From: a bacterium | GTDB lineage: Bacteria > Desulfobacterota > Anaeroferrophillalia > Anaeroferrophillales > Tharpellaceae | Length of the DNA stretch: 6,932 nt | Direction of reading: 5' to 3' | Assembly (NCBI GenBank): GCA_029935295.1 | Contig: JAOZKP010000151.1 | Coordinates: forward strand, 1-6,932 | In this document: one piece after another, positions 1 to 6,564 of the stretch | Layout of the letters: every line of letters begins with the position of its first letter | Numbering within the stretch: the first letter of the stretch is position 1 | Made by a program: the position numbers and the translations under genes | Notes under the pieces: generated by a model | Databases searched by the model: none | Told to the model about the DNA's origin: nothing | Seen by the model: only the letters and a program-made list of their open reading frames with translations

Positions 1-31
1 TGGGTTTTTGCCGGAGTTTTCAGGTGGGGGT

Positions 32-445
32 TCAGACGGATAAATCGATAACGAGTCCGGTGCCGCGCATGATTTCATTGAGCAAGATCTCGATCTTTTC
101 TGGGGAGTAGAAAAAACGTTCACTAAGCTGTCGGCAGATCTGACGGTTACTATTGCAGTCGTAGGCTTTGAGTTCAAAACCTTCCGGCAATTCCAGCAGA
201 GAGATGTGCAGGCCGTGTTTGTGGAGTTTGAGTTTTTTACAGGTCTTTTTCAGAATTGACAGGATCTTGCGATAGTCGCGATTTGTTTTTTTACGCTTGG
301 GCCGCGGGCCGGCCGCAGGAGAGTATGGTACCAAGCGGTCAGTTCGGCGGCGCTTTCTTAAGCTTAAGGGTAAAGCGTACTCAGAGGCGATGATTGCCGT
401 GACCTGGTTCGGAGCGGCGGGTGGGGTGCGGGGTAATTCATACAT
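32..445 (-). CDS. Small basic hypothetical protein (137 aa), weakly FlaG-like C-terminus
   Basis: I do not recognise this protein with confidence. It begins at an ATG with only a weak purine-rich site (GTGAG) upstream and ends in TGA at the left edge of the window. Residues 1-20 are Pro/Ala-rich. Residues 30-77 are crowded with Lys and Arg (KRRR at 31-34, KRKK at 50-53, KKTCKKLKLHKHG at 66-78), with no membrane segment or signal peptide. The C-terminal part (about 79-137) reads like a compact alpha/beta domain. Its stretch FELKAYDCNSNRQICRQL resembles the V-K-V-x-D-x-x-T-G-x-V-I-R-Q-I pattern of flagellar FlaG proteins, but this is only a by-eye likeness and no flagellar gene is nearby. The gene diverges from rarA and has a plausible promoter of its own. 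The basic N-terminal half could also suit nucleic-acid binding. The coding call is moderate and the function is unknown. Confidence 0.6.
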   Translation of the reverse strand: MYELPRTPPAAPNQVTAIIASEYALPLSLRKRRRTDRLVPYSPAAGPRPKRKKTNRDYRKILSILKKTCKKLKLHKHGLHISLLELPEGFELKAYDCNSNRQICRQLSERFFYSPEKIEILLNEIMRGTGLVIDLSV

Positions 446-495
446 GCTGAACTCACAGATAATAAATCGGTTTGTACTTGTTGGGTATTTATTAT

Positions 496-524
496 AGTCT
501 ACCGGGAATGAAAGAGTATGTCAA
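496..524 (-). promoter_or_regulatory. Sigma70-type promoter for the small basic protein gene
   Basis: Read on the minus strand, there is a perfect -35 TTGACA (524-519), a 17-base spacer and a -10 TAGACT (501-496, four of six consensus bases). The start codon is about 50 bases further on. A consensus TATAAT (496-491) overlaps the same spot but would need a 22-base spacer to the TTGACA, so TAGACT is the better partner. Confidence 0.5.
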
Positions 525-542
525 GTCGGAGGCCGGCCGACT
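524..542. repeat. GC-rich inverted repeat between divergent -35 boxes
   Basis: The arms AGTCGG (524-529) and CCGACT (537-542) are perfect reverse complements separated by 7 bases. The repeat lies exactly between the minus-strand TTGACA (519-524) and the plus-strand TTGACA (557-562). This position would suit a site for a regulator acting on both divergent genes. The role is inferred from position only. Confidence 0.4.
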
Positions 543-556
543 CGGACTGGCGAGGC

Positions 557-585
557 TTGACATTATTTAAAGATAGGCTTATTCA
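557..585 (+). promoter_or_regulatory. Possible promoter for rarA-uvrC
   Basis: A perfect -35 TTGACA (557-562) is followed after 17 bases by TATTCA (580-585), a weak -10 match. The rarA start codon is 53 bases downstream. The -35 is clear; the -10 is uncertain. Confidence 0.4.
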
Positions 586-638
586 ATGAAGATAGTTACG
601 AATGATTTAAGTTTTGGTTTTATGACTTAAGGGTGTGA

Positions 639-1976
639 ATGTTGAAAAGATCTCTGCCGCCGTTGGCGCATCGGCTGCGGCCGCAAGTTTTATCAGAATT
701 TGTCGGCCAGGAGCATCTTCTGGGTGAGAAGGGCTTCATTGCGTTGATGCTAGCCCGCGGGCATCTCGATTCGATGGTGTTGTGGGGGCCGCCGGGTTGC
801 GGTAAAACGACGCTGGCGATCTTGCTTGCCGGGGTGGTGGAGGCTGATTTTTTTCAGCTTTCTGCAGTAACTGCCGGGGTTGCTGATATTCGTAAGATTG
901 CTAAGCTCGGGCGTGAGAATCGGGAGCAGGGGCGTCGCACGGTGCTGTTTTTAGATGAGATTCATCGTTTCAATAAAGCGCAGCAGGATTTTCTTCTGGC
1001 CCCGGTCGAAGAGGGATCATTGATTTTGCTCGGGGCGACGACTGAGAACCCCTCTTTTTCGATTATCACACCGCTGCTTTCGCGGGCCCGGGTGGCGGTT
1101 CTCAAAGCTCTGGATCTGGATGCAAGTATGGATCTGCTGCGGAAAGCGATGGTTAGGCTGGCTGATGATTACGGCCGTGAGATTAGCGTGGCAGAAGAAG
1201 TTTTGCAACGGATTGCTGCGTATGCTGAAGGGGATGCCCGTCGGGGATTGAATCTGCTGGAGATGGCATTTATCAATCTTGATCCTGAGCGGGCTGAAAT
1301 AGCTGGCGCGGATCTTAAGCCTCTGCTCGAAGGGCGTGGTTTAGCCTATGACCGTGACGGGGAGGAGCATTTTAATCAGATTTCAGCCTTTATTAAAAGT
1401 ATGCGGGCCGGTGATCCGGATGCCGCACTTTACTGGTTGGGGCGGATGCTGGAATCCGGGGAGGAGCCGCTCTATCTGGCCCGGCGTATGATTCGTTTTG
1501 CGAGTGAAGATGTCGGCAATGCTGCACCCCAGGCATTGCAGCTGGCAATAAACGCACGCCAGGCTTATGAGATTTTAGGCTCGCCCGAAGGTGAACTGGC
1601 GCTTTATCAGGTGGCGGCCTATTTGACGACGGCCCCGAAAAGTGACGCGGTCTATCTGGCGATGAAACGGGTGGTAAAGGAGATTAAAAAAAGCGGCAAC
1701 CAGCCGGTGCCGATGCAGGTGCGCAATGCGCCAACGGGATTGATGCAGAATCTCGGTTATGGCGATGGGTATGTTAATCCGCATCGTGATCGAATAAATC
1801 CCGGATTGATTGCAGCGTTGCCGGAGAAACTTGCTGGTGCGGTTTTCTATCAGCCGACCGGGAATGGTTACGAGGCGACCGTGTGCCAGCGTTTGCAGGA
1901 ACGGGAACAACTTTTACGGGAGTTAAAATCTTCGGCCGCAAAACCCGCCGACAAACGTTCTAAACCCGGGAGCTAG
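639..1976 (+). CDS. rarA: Replication-associated recombination protein A (RarA/MgsA), AAA+ ATPase
   Basis: This is a cytoplasmic AAA+ ATPase of the RarA/MgsA (Mgs1/WRNIP1) family, related to clamp-loader subunits. The family acts at stalled replication forks and single-strand gaps. The AAA+ core is complete: Walker A GPPGCGKT at 50-57, Walker B LFLDEIHRF at 103-111, sensor-1 region GATTENPSF at 132-140, and SRAR with the likely arginine finger near 149-152. The RarA-type C-terminal oligomerisation domain follows, including the family stretch ASEDVGNAAPQAL at about 288-300. The 445-aa length is normal for the family, so the gene looks intact. The ATG is preceded by AAGGG with a 5-base gap. The uvrC start lies 31 bases after the stop with no terminator between them, so the two are probably co-transcribed as a DNA-maintenance operon. 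The assignment is secure; the exact cellular role in this organism is inferred from the family. Confidence 0.96.
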   Translation: MLKRSLPPLAHRLRPQVLSEFVGQEHLLGEKGFIALMLARGHLDSMVLWGPPGCGKTTLAILLAGVVEADFFQLSAVTAGVADIRKIAKLGRENREQGRRTVLFLDEIHRFNKAQQDFLLAPVEEGSLILLGATTENPSFSIITPLLSRARVAVLKALDLDASMDLLRKAMVRLADDYGREISVAEEVLQRIAAYAEGDARRGLNLLEMAFINLDPERAEIAGADLKPLLEGRGLAYDRDGEEHFNQISAFIKSMRAGDPDAALYWLGRMLESGEEPLYLARRMIRFASEDVGNAAPQALQLAINARQAYEILGSPEGELALYQVAAYLTTAPKSDAVYLAMKRVVKEIKKSGNQPVPMQVRNAPTGLMQNLGYGDGYVNPHRDRINPGLIAALPEKLAGAVFYQPTGNGYEATVCQRLQEREQLLRELKSSAAKPADKRSKPGS

Positions 1977-1994
1977 TGAGAGTGAGCGGAGATT

Positions 1995-1998
1995 GAGG
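1995..1998 (+). promoter_or_regulatory. Shine-Dalgarno site deciding the uvrC start
   Basis: GAGG lies 9 bases before the ATG at 2008, a workable spacing. The upstream in-frame TTG at 1993 has its nearest GGAG only one base away, which is too close to work. This favours the ATG at 2008 as the start. Confidence 0.6.
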
Positions 1999-2007
1999 TT
2001 GCTGTTG

Positions 2008-3831
2008 ATGCCGACCCTTAACGAAAAACTTAAAAATTTACCTGATCATCCCGGCGTTTATCAGTTTCTTGATAAAAATGGCCGGATTCTATATGTCGGT
2101 AAAGCGATCTCCTTGTCTAAGCGGGTACGTTCATATTTTATCGGCAAACCCGATCGGGCCAAGACGGCTCTCTTGGTCGGGAAGATTTGTGATTTTGAGA
2201 TTATTCTGACAGCCAGTGAAGTTGAGGCTCTGCTGCTCGAAAATAATCTTATTAAAGAGCACCGTCCGCCTTTTAATATCGATCTTAAAGATGATAAAAA
2301 CTATCCCTATGTCCGGCTCGACCGGCAGCAGCATTTTCCCCGTTTCGAGGTTGTCCGCCGGCGTAAAGCCGATGGTGCTCGTTATTTCGGGCCCTATCCG
2401 GCGGTCGGGGCCCTGCGCAAAACTCTGGCCCTTCTCAATAAACATTTTCGCTTAAGGCGCTGCCGTGGCGAGCGTTTTGCCAATCGGGTGCGGCCCTGTC
2501 TCAATTATCAGATGCAGCTCTGTTCCGGGCCCTGTTGCGATCATGTATCGATTGTTGAATATCGGCGCCTTATCTCTTCGGCGGCTTTGATTCTCGGCGG
2601 CCGGGGTCAGCCGGTATTACGAAGTCTGAAACGGGATATGAAGCGAGCGGCAGCGGAATTGGATTTTGAACGGGCCGCAGTTCTCCGGGATGCAGTGGCA
2701 GATCTTGAACTGGTGCTCGAAAACCAGGCGATTGATGCCGGGCGGGACGAAGATATTGATGTTGTCGGCTGTGTTGCGTCTGAAGATGGCGCCAGTGCGC
2801 TCTATCTTTTGACGATTCGGCGCGGCAATGTTATCGGCGGGCGGCCTTTTTCACTGGCTGGTTACGGTGGCAATTTTTTAGATCTGCCAGCAGCTTTTAT
2901 CCAGCGGCATTATAGCGAAACTGGTGCGGGTGAAATGCCGCCGGGGGTGATAATAGTTTCGTCTCTGGGAGAGGGGCGGCAGGCATTGGCGACCTGGCTC
3001 GGTGAGATTCGTGGCCGGCGGGTGCAGCTTTTGGTGCCCGAGCGCGGTCGGCGCCTGCAGCTGCTGCGTCTGGCTGAAAAGAATGCTTTAGAGTTTTTAA
3101 GTAGGCAGGATAAACGGGATGATTTTCCAGAGCTGGCGCTGAAAGAGCTGGCCCGGGTTTGCCATCTTAAAGGGTTGCCGGAAGTGATTGAAGGGGTTGA
3201 TATCTCCAATCTCCAGGATGAGAGTGTGGTGGCCTCGCTGGTCTGTTTTCGTGACGGCAAGGCCAGTAAAAGTGAATATCGCCGTTATCGTCTCGAGAAT
3301 GCTCCGCCGGATGATTTTGCCCGGATGGCGGTTGTCATTCGGCGGCGGTTCGGGGGTGAGAATCCTCTGCCGTTGCCGGAGCTGCTGCTGCTCGACGGCG
3401 GTCGGCCGCAGCTGGAAGCAGTTATGCGGGTTTTTGATGAATTGGATATAGCGGTGCCGCTTTTGGCGATTGCAAAAGGCCGTGATGAGCAGGGCCGGAA
3501 AAAATCGGAGATTCCGGATCGTTTCTACCAGCCGGGACGTAAAGATGCCTTAAATTTAACTGTTCGGGCCCCGGCCTACCGTCTCCTGCAGCAGGTTCGG
3601 GATGAAGCGCATCGTTTTGCAATTAACTATCACCGGCTGCTGCGGCAGCAGGGCCGGGAGACAATTCTGCTGGAAATTGACGGCATCGGCAATAAAAGAG
3701 CCCAGTGCCTGCTTAAGATATTCGGCAGCGTTGAAGTGATAATGTCGCTTAAAGTTGAGGAAATAGCTGGAAAGGCGGCAATTCCGTTGGCGGTCGCCCG
3801 CAATGTCACGGATTTCTTTCGACAAGGATGA
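2008..3831 (+). CDS. uvrC: Excinuclease ABC subunit C (UvrC)
   Basis: UvrC makes the two incisions flanking a DNA lesion during nucleotide excision repair, working with UvrA and UvrB, which are not in this window. From the ATG at 2008 the protein is 607 aa, normal for the family. The N-terminal GIY-YIG nuclease is present (PGVY at 15-18, ILYVGKA at 27-33), with downstream Arg and Glu residues that suit the 3' incision. Cysteines at 152, 164, 172 and 176 give Cx11Cx7Cx3C, the cluster reported to bind an iron-sulfur centre in E. coli UvrC. A UVR (UvrB-binding) helix pair spans about 206-240. The RNase H-like 5' incision domain keeps Asp398 (GVDIS), Asp463 (LLDGG) and His535 (DEAHRFA). Tandem helix-hairpin-helix motifs close the protein (about 553-605). 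Translation from TTG at 1993 would add five residues and is less likely. Nothing is missing. Confidence 0.97.
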   Translation: MPTLNEKLKNLPDHPGVYQFLDKNGRILYVGKAISLSKRVRSYFIGKPDRAKTALLVGKICDFEIILTASEVEALLLENNLIKEHRPPFNIDLKDDKNYPYVRLDRQQHFPRFEVVRRRKADGARYFGPYPAVGALRKTLALLNKHFRLRRCRGERFANRVRPCLNYQMQLCSGPCCDHVSIVEYRRLISSAALILGGRGQPVLRSLKRDMKRAAAELDFERAAVLRDAVADLELVLENQAIDAGRDEDIDVVGCVASEDGASALYLLTIRRGNVIGGRPFSLAGYGGNFLDLPAAFIQRHYSETGAGEMPPGVIIVSSLGEGRQALATWLGEIRGRRVQLLVPERGRRLQLLRLAEKNALEFLSRQDKRDDFPELALKELARVCHLKGLPEVIEGVDISNLQDESVVASLVCFRDGKASKSEYRRYRLENAPPDDFARMAVVIRRRFGGENPLPLPELLLLDGGRPQLEAVMRVFDELDIAVPLLAIAKGRDEQGRKKSEIPDRFYQPGRKDALNLTVRAPAYRLLQQVRDEAHRFAINYHRLLRQQGRETILLEIDGIGNKRAQCLLKIFGSVEVIMSLKVEEIAGKAAIPLAVARNVTDFFRQG

Positions 3832-3835
3832 GGGT

Positions 3836-3856
3836 GGGTGCTCCGGGCACCCTTTT
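3836..3856 (+). terminator. Rho-independent terminator after uvrC
   Basis: A perfect 6-bp GC-rich stem, GGGTGC (3836-3841) with GCACCC (3847-3852), encloses a 5-base loop and runs directly into TTTT. It starts 5 bases after the uvrC stop codon, so it most likely ends the rarA-uvrC transcript. The T run is short. Confidence 0.72.
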
Positions 3857-3917
3857 CCGATTGTATTTTTAATCATCCTGTATTAGTAACTTGCAGAGTG
3901 TTTTCAATGAGAGAGAC

Positions 3918-3933
3918 GAGGCAATATTGCCTC
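3918..3933. repeat. Perfect 16-bp palindrome upstream of the RmlD-like gene
   Basis: GAGGCAAT is followed directly by its exact reverse complement ATTGCCTC. As RNA it would fold into a 6-bp stem with an AUAU loop, followed by a T-rich run (TATTTTGATTTT). It sits 12 bases before the AAGGAG ribosome binding site of the next gene. It could be an operator, a 5'-leader hairpin, or a second terminator backing up the one at 3836. Sequence alone does not decide. Confidence 0.5.
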
Positions 3934-3962
3934 TATTTTGATTTTAAGGAGAATTAAAAGTA

Positions 3963-4820
3963 ATGGCAAGAAAGATAATGCTGACCGGGGCCTGCAGTCA
4001 GCTCGGCCGGATAATGGAAGCTCTGCTTAAGGTACAGCCAGATACTGAAGTTGTGGTCCTGCGGCGGGAAGAGCTTGATATTCTCGATGATGTTGCGGTG
4101 ATGGCTGCGGTCGAGAAGATTAAGCCAGCGGTAATTATAAACTGTGCCGGCTTTAATGATGTTGCCGCAGCGGAAAGCCGGCTGGCAACTAAACTGCCGG
4201 TTAATGCTCGGGGATTTTGTAATCTTGCGAAAGCGGCAAAAGAGTTTCGGGTCTATCTTTGTACCTTTAGTAGTAAATTTGTTTTCGACGGGAAAAAAGA
4301 GCAGCCCTATTTGGAAGATGATGATTTATGGCCGATCAACCAGTATGGTAGTTCGAAGCACGGCGGCGAAGAGATGGTCTCCAATCTTCTGGAAAATTAT
4401 CTGATTGTCCGTAGTGACCTGCTTTATGGCGGCGGTGATGATTTTGTCAGCCGGATTCAGCGGGAACTTAAAGCCGGTAACCAGGTTAAAGTGAGCGATG
4501 ATTTTTTTGTCGCGCCGACTTATCTTGGTGATCTGGCAGCGGCCACAGTGGCGCTGGTTTATGAGTGGGCCGTCGGGGTTTATCATTATACTAATGATGC
4601 CGGTAACGGGATAAACTGTTATGAGTTTGCTCAGGCGGTAGCGGAGTTGTCGGATCTTGACAGCTCCTTACTGCAAACGGTGCCGGTGCTCGAAACTGAA
4701 TTTGGCTACCCTATGGCAATGCCGAAACGGGCGATTTTGAGTATTGAACGGTTTCGTGAGCTGTTTCCGTCTCTGGTACGCCCCTGGCGCGAGGCGCTGG
4801 CGGCTTATTTGGGCCGGTAA
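3963..4820 (+). CDS. RmlD-like SDR family NAD(P)-dependent reductase (sugar-nucleotide type)
   Basis: This 285-aa cytoplasmic protein belongs to the extended short-chain dehydrogenase/reductases closest to RmlD (dTDP-4-dehydrorhamnose reductase). RmlD makes the last step of dTDP-L-rhamnose synthesis. The N-terminal Rossmann motif is TGACSQLG (8-15), where the usual GxxGQLG has Ser at its second glycine. The catalytic set is Ser104 (usually Thr), Tyr128 and Lys132 in QYGSSKHGGE. INCAGFNDVAAAE (59-71) matches the NAA-x-T-x-VD-x-AE region. The usual STDYVFDG is SSKFVFDG (103-110). The C-terminal substrate motif RPxNSxLD is altered to PKRAILS (254-260). No rmlA, rmlB or rmlC is adjacent, so the substrate is uncertain and another sugar nucleotide is possible. 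An AAGGAG site lies 11 bases before the ATG. The gene stands alone after the uvrC terminator and converges on the amidase gene with a 12-bp gap and no visible terminator. Family confident, specificity not. Confidence 0.88.
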   Translation: MARKIMLTGACSQLGRIMEALLKVQPDTEVVVLRREELDILDDVAVMAAVEKIKPAVIINCAGFNDVAAAESRLATKLPVNARGFCNLAKAAKEFRVYLCTFSSKFVFDGKKEQPYLEDDDLWPINQYGSSKHGGEEMVSNLLENYLIVRSDLLYGGGDDFVSRIQRELKAGNQVKVSDDFFVAPTYLGDLAAATVALVYEWAVGVYHYTNDAGNGINCYEFAQAVAELSDLDSSLLQTVPVLETEFGYPMAMPKRAILSIERFRELFPSLVRPWREALAAYLGR

Positions 4821-4832
4821 TTAATCTCCAGC

Positions 4833-5615
4833 TCAATAGATTTCCGGGCGCCGGTCATTGTAACAGGCGATTGTAGTTCGGGTCTGTTCAATTTTACTAA
4901 GATCGATGGTGGCGCTGAAAGCCCCTTGCCGCTGCGGTGCGGTTAGAACGGAATCACCCCAAGGGTCATAGATTGCAGAGTGTCCGGGATATTGGTTTTC
5001 GCTGCCCTTACCGATGCGGTTGCAGGCTGCGACATAACACTGGTTTTCAATGGCCCGGGCCTTGAGCAGGGTTTGCCAGTGAGCCGCGCGGGGTTTGGGC
5101 CACTGGGCGCAGACCAGCAGGAGTTCGGCCCCTTTAAGAGTCAGGCTGCGGCTGAGCTCGGGGAAGCGGATATCGTAGCAGGTCATCAGGCCGACGGGCA
5201 GGCCGCAGACCTCAATGAGGCAGAGAGTTTGTCCAGGGGCGAAATATTTCTCCTCTTCCATGAGTGAGAAGAGATGAATCTTGCGGTAGGCAGCAATCTG
5301 TTGCCCGTTGGGGTCGATCATGAAAAATGTATTGTAGAAAAGGTGGTTGTCGGTTTCGACCAGGCTGCCGCCGATATATGTGTTGCGGTTTTGCGCCGTC
5401 AAGGCCATCTGTTCGAGAATGTACGGGGTGGTTGCCGCCAGTCGGGTGAAATTTTCATAGTCGTAGCCGCTGCTCCAGAGTTCGGGCAGCAGGATGATAT
5501 CCGGGTTGGTTTTGTCGGTATCTAAGAGTTGCTGAAAGTGATCCAGGTTATTTTCGGGTTTCCCCAGGGCAACATTCATCTGGATCAGAGTGATATTTAT
5601 TGTTTTGCGTGGCAT
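4833..5615 (-). CDS. Carbon-nitrogen hydrolase, nitrilase superfamily (omega-amidase/Nit2-like)
   Basis: This is a cytoplasmic amidase that hydrolyses a C-N bond through a Glu-Lys-Cys triad. All three residues are visible: Glu45 in LLPELW, Lys112 in YRKIHLF and Cys146 in MTCYDIRFPE. A further conserved acidic stretch (MEEEKYF, 119-125) probably supplies the fourth catalytic Glu. The 260-aa length and the closing DRRPEIY fit single-domain members. The YRKIHLF and CYDIRFPEL motifs resemble omega-amidase/Nit2 and YafV-type enzymes, which deamidate alpha-ketoglutaramate or damaged metabolites such as deaminated glutathione. That substrate is an inference. There is no signal peptide. The start ATG has a modest AAGG 8 bases upstream. 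The gene is transcribed against its left neighbour and away from the GNAT gene, so it is probably monocistronic. I see no convincing promoter for it in the 179-base upstream region. Confidence 0.94.
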   Translation of the reverse strand: MPRKTINITLIQMNVALGKPENNLDHFQQLLDTDKTNPDIILLPELWSSGYDYENFTRLAATTPYILEQMALTAQNRNTYIGGSLVETDNHLFYNTFFMIDPNGQQIAAYRKIHLFSLMEEEKYFAPGQTLCLIEVCGLPVGLMTCYDIRFPELSRSLTLKGAELLLVCAQWPKPRAAHWQTLLKARAIENQCYVAACNRIGKGSENQYPGHSAIYDPWGDSVLTAPQRQGAFSATIDLSKIEQTRTTIACYNDRRPEIY

Positions 5616-5693
5616 TGCTCAGGCCTTGGTTTTGCGAAATCGGATCGGGTTCGTATGAAAAGAAACTTTCGGTGACGCCATCAATCTTGAACC

Positions 5694-5722
5694 TTGACGT
5701 TTTATAGTATACTATATAATAA
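5694..5722 (+). promoter_or_regulatory. Promoter of the GNAT acetyltransferase gene
   Basis: A -35 TTGACG (5694-5699) is followed by a very AT-rich segment with two overlapping -10 choices: TATAAT (5715-5720, 15-base spacer) or TAATAA (5717-5722, 17-base spacer). The start codon is about 75 bases downstream, leaving a leader of roughly 65 bases. A perfect palindrome lies within the spacer. Confidence 0.5.
5703..5716. repeat. 14-bp perfect palindrome in the GNAT gene promoter (candidate operator)
   Basis: TATAGTA is followed directly by its reverse complement TACTATA. The palindrome fills most of the space between the -35 at 5694 and the -10 near 5715-5722 and overlaps the start of the -10. 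A dimeric repressor bound here would block RNA polymerase. Palindromes are easier to get by chance in AT-only DNA, so the operator role is a hypothesis. Confidence 0.4.
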
Positions 5723-5794
5723 TGTAAGGCAAGCGGGTTACAGAAAAGATTTTTATCCAGTTTTGTTCGTACTGAATATAAGGGAGGATAGTTT

Positions 5795-6358
5795 ATGAAA
5801 ATTAAGGTTTATCGCAAATTTGTGAATACCAGTAATCGTCTGCGTGTATTGTTGCGGCCGATGGCGGCACGGGATCAGGAGGTTGTAACCGAGATGTTCT
5901 GTCGGCAGGCGACGACTGAAGATGTGCGTTACCTGAAAGAAGATGTTCGAGATGCTGATCTGGTAGCGAGTTGGTTTAATGATATTGATTATGAGAAGGT
6001 TGTGCCATTGCTGGCACTGCACGGCGATTCTCTTGTAGGTGATGCGACCCTGCACCGGCGCCGGGGGGCGGAGCGTCACATTGCCGAACTGCGGATTTTT
6101 CTGACAAAAGATTTTCGCGGCGTCGGCCTCGGAATGCAGCTGCTGGAAGAATTGGTTGAGATCGGCCGGGAGATGGGGCTGCATATGCTGGTTGCCGAAG
6201 TGGTCTCGGATGAACTTTTCGTTGTAAAGGCGTTTCGCAAACTGGGATTTGTGCGCCATGCCGAGATTGATGACTATTTTATGGATGTCGATGGTGGTCT
6301 GCATGATGTTTCATTGATGGTATTGCCGTTGACTGCCCGGAAAGAGTATCTTTTCTAG
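5795..6358 (+). CDS. GNAT family N-acetyltransferase
   Basis: This 187-aa protein is a single GNAT domain that would transfer an acetyl group from acetyl-CoA to an amine on a small molecule or protein. The acetyl-CoA pyrophosphate-binding motif A is clear: AELRIFLTKDFRGVGLG at 97-113, with the R-x-x-G-x-G signature at 108-113. The FRKLGF at 147-152 matches the closing motif B region (A-F-x-K-x-G-F). LRPMAARDQEVVTEMF (20-35) is the usual first strand and helix. No CoA ligase, cyclic-nucleotide or other extra domain is attached. The arrangement resembles the catalytic domain of protein lysine acetyltransferases, but the acceptor cannot be read from sequence. The start is well supported by GGAGG 7 bases before the ATG. 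The gene has its own promoter and is probably monocistronic. No strong terminator separates it from the rRNA promoter array. Confidence 0.92.
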   Translation: MKIKVYRKFVNTSNRLRVLLRPMAARDQEVVTEMFCRQATTEDVRYLKEDVRDADLVASWFNDIDYEKVVPLLALHGDSLVGDATLHRRRGAERHIAELRIFLTKDFRGVGLGMQLLEELVEIGREMGLHMLVAEVVSDELFVVKAFRKLGFVRHAEIDDYFMDVDGGLHDVSLMVLPLTARKEYLF

Positions 6359-6388
6359 GCGGTTGAGATTGTGTAGTTGTCGGTGAGT

Positions 6389-6420
6389 TGAATTTCAGAA
6401 ACTTATTCTGCTGTAATTCA
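6389..6420. repeat. Nested inverted repeat upstream of rrn promoter 1
   Basis: Outer arms TGAATT (6389-6394) and AATTCA (6415-6420) enclose inner arms CAGAA (6396-6400) and TTCTG (6406-6410). The element ends 10 bases before the -35 of promoter 1, about 30 bases after the GNAT stop. It could be a weak terminator without a T run, or a binding site for an activator upstream of the rRNA promoter. Confidence 0.35.
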
Positions 6421-6430
6421 CGAAAAGCGC

Positions 6431-6459
6431 TTGACAAAGAATCGTGAGCGGCGTATAAA
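6431..6459 (+). promoter_or_regulatory. rrn promoter P1
   Basis: A perfect -35 TTGACA (6431-6436), a 17-base spacer and a -10 TATAAA (6454-6459) are followed by the discriminator GCGCCTCC. E. coli rrn P1 promoters have the same GCGCC-x-CC just after the -10. That feature makes them sensitive to ppGpp/DksA and to growth rate. Comparable growth control here is an inference. Confidence 0.88.
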
Positions 6460-6482
6460 GCGCCTCCTTCCGCAATCATCCA

Positions 6483-6499
6483 ATTCAGTTTGTCTGAAT
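6483..6499 (+). other. Leader hairpin after P1
   Basis: ATTCAG (6483-6488) and CTGAAT (6494-6499) form a 6-bp stem with a 5-base loop. It lies about 16 bases into the P1 transcript and 10 bases before a boxA-like motif. Confidence 0.4.
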
Positions 6500-6508
6500 G
6501 TGGAGGGA

Positions 6509-6520
6509 GTTCTTTAAGAA
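6509..6520 (+). promoter_or_regulatory. boxA-like motif downstream of P1
   Basis: GTTCTTTAAGAA resembles the rrn boxA consensus (TGCTCTTTAACA in E. coli), the site bound by NusB/S10 in rRNA antitermination. It begins 50 bases after the P1 -10. Function is inferred from sequence likeness and position. Confidence 0.35.
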
Positions 6521-6564
6521 AATGAGTAATGAAAAAGATCTTTAATCGAGGCAGAGAAAAAGCC

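Noticed and set aside
1..31. A further gene or terminator downstream of the small basic protein
   Set aside because: The remaining 31 bases show no start codon with a ribosome site and no stable hairpin with a T run on the minus strand. The window is too short there to decide.
491..496. Consensus TATAAT on the minus strand as the -10 of the small gene
   Set aside because: It would be 22 bases from the nearest TTGACA. The overlapping TAGACT at 496-501 has the proper 17-base spacing.
300..538. Two GGCCGGCC octamers (around 309-316 and 531-538)
   Set aside because: One lies inside the coding sequence of the basic protein, the other within the inverted repeat. Two copies in GC-rich DNA do not support a repeat family.
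1993..2007. Upstream TTG start for uvrC
   Set aside because: The only Shine-Dalgarno-like bases before it are one base away, while the ATG at 2008 has GAGG at 9 bases and gives the usual UvrC N-terminus (a short lead into LPDHPGVYQF).
5753..6304. A 183-aa open frame on the minus strand opposite the GNAT gene
   Set aside because: The plus-strand frame has the acetyl-CoA motif, a GGAGG site at good spacing and a promoter. The minus frame has no recognisable domain and is a shadow of it.
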